Part shown: in pieces, positions 6,042 through 6,112 of the stretch
Layout of the letters: the number at the start of each line of letters is the position of its first letter
Numbering within the stretch: position 1 is the stretch's first letter
Assembly (NCBI GenBank): GCA_022508725.1
Contig: JAFLUR010000140.1
Coordinates: forward strand, 1-6,112
Length of the DNA: 6,112 nucleotides
DNA from: Oscillospiraceae bacterium
GTDB taxonomy: Bacteria > Bacillota > Clostridia > UBA1381
Reading direction: 5' to 3'
Made by a program: the position numbers and the translations under genes
The notes under the pieces: generated by a model
Database searches by the model: none
What the model was told of the DNA's origin: nothing
Seen by the model: the letters and a program-made list of their open reading frames with translations, nothing else

Positions 6042-6080
6042 AGCTTATTCCTCCTCGTGACATCAAAAAATAAGCCATAG
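6038..6080 (-). promoter_or_regulatory. Predicted hairpin over the integrase start codon
   Basis: In the transcript, CTATGGCTTATT (6069-6080) can pair with AATAAGCTATGG (6038-6049). That gives a 12-bp stem with two G-U pairs around a 19-nt loop. The int AUG (6039-6041) lies in the stem, and the GAGGAGG ribosome site lies in the loop next to the stem. Such a fold should slow translation initiation. A 14-codon open frame (6034-6078, MAYFLMSRGGISYG) begins in the left arm and ends 8 nt inside int, so translating it would open the stem. The pairing is read directly; the regulatory role is inference. Confidence 0.45.
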
Positions 6081-6088
6081 AACCTTAT

Positions 6089-6105
6089 ATTATAATTAAA
6101 TTATA
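6089..6105 (-). promoter_or_regulatory. Candidate -10 boxes upstream of the integrase
   Basis: Two perfect TATAAT hexamers lie on the minus strand at 6100-6105 and 6089-6094, about 50-65 nt before the int start. No good -35 box is visible inside the window; for either hexamer it would lie at or beyond the right edge. Because the stretch is very AT-rich, chance matches are likely. This may be an integrase promoter or merely spacer. Confidence 0.3.
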
Positions 6106-6112
6106 ACACATT

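Larger units (their letters stand above)
4860..6112. mobile_element. Probable edge of an integrative element (right part outside window)
   Basis: An intact tyrosine integrase, arm-like repeats just after its stop and strong AT-richness set this stretch apart from the purine genes. In one sample each, 11 of 60 bases at 5161-5220 are G or C, against 31 of 60 at 2641-2700. In Tn916-like elements the int gene lies at one end and points outward, as here. The element would thus extend rightward past 6112. The exact boundary is not visible; it could lie anywhere from about 4700 to 4886. No excisionase, relaxase or phage gene is in view, so an orphan integrase is also possible. Confidence 0.5.

Overview
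The window looks like a chromosomal piece from a Clostridia-type Firmicute. The evidence is strong AGGAGG-like ribosome sites, a near-consensus sigma-A promoter, a divergent PurA whose wording I recall from many clostridial genomes, and a Tn916-type integrase. The species cannot be named from the sequence. All credible genes lie on the minus strand, so the region is read from right to left.

Right end (about 4860-6112): an intact tyrosine integrase, visibly more AT-rich than its neighbours. Its start codon sits in a predicted hairpin with the ribosome site in the loop. Immediately after its stop codon are two abutting copies of a TTGGT-type repeat, which resemble arm-type integrase sites. This is probably the left edge of an integrative element whose remainder lies beyond position 6112.

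Middle (about 1128-4832): a sigma-A-like promoter and a leader of roughly 100 nt precede purC, purB and purA. Together they encode every enzyme of the aspartate-to-fumarate amination chemistry of purine synthesis. PurC and PurA each attach aspartate to a nucleotide, and PurB removes fumarate from both products. PurB belongs to the long, human-ADSL-like class. No terminator is visible between the genes, so they are likely one operon.

Left end (1-1123): a 70-residue four-cysteine protein starts 4 nt after the purA stop. It is followed by two very small single-span membrane proteins (43 and 51 residues) and the first 165 residues of a lipoprotein that runs off the left edge. These four genes have no assignable function. 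The three membrane-linked ones form a tight cassette that may be co-transcribed with the purine genes.

No tRNA, rRNA, CRISPR array or insertion sequence is visible, and no gene-free stretch exceeds 300 bases. The longest gap, 4660-4886, holds the purC leader, the promoter, operator-like repeats and the putative integrase arm sites. The items most worth a second look are the integrase start-codon hairpin, the probable element edge beside the purC promoter, and the small-protein/lipoprotein cassette.
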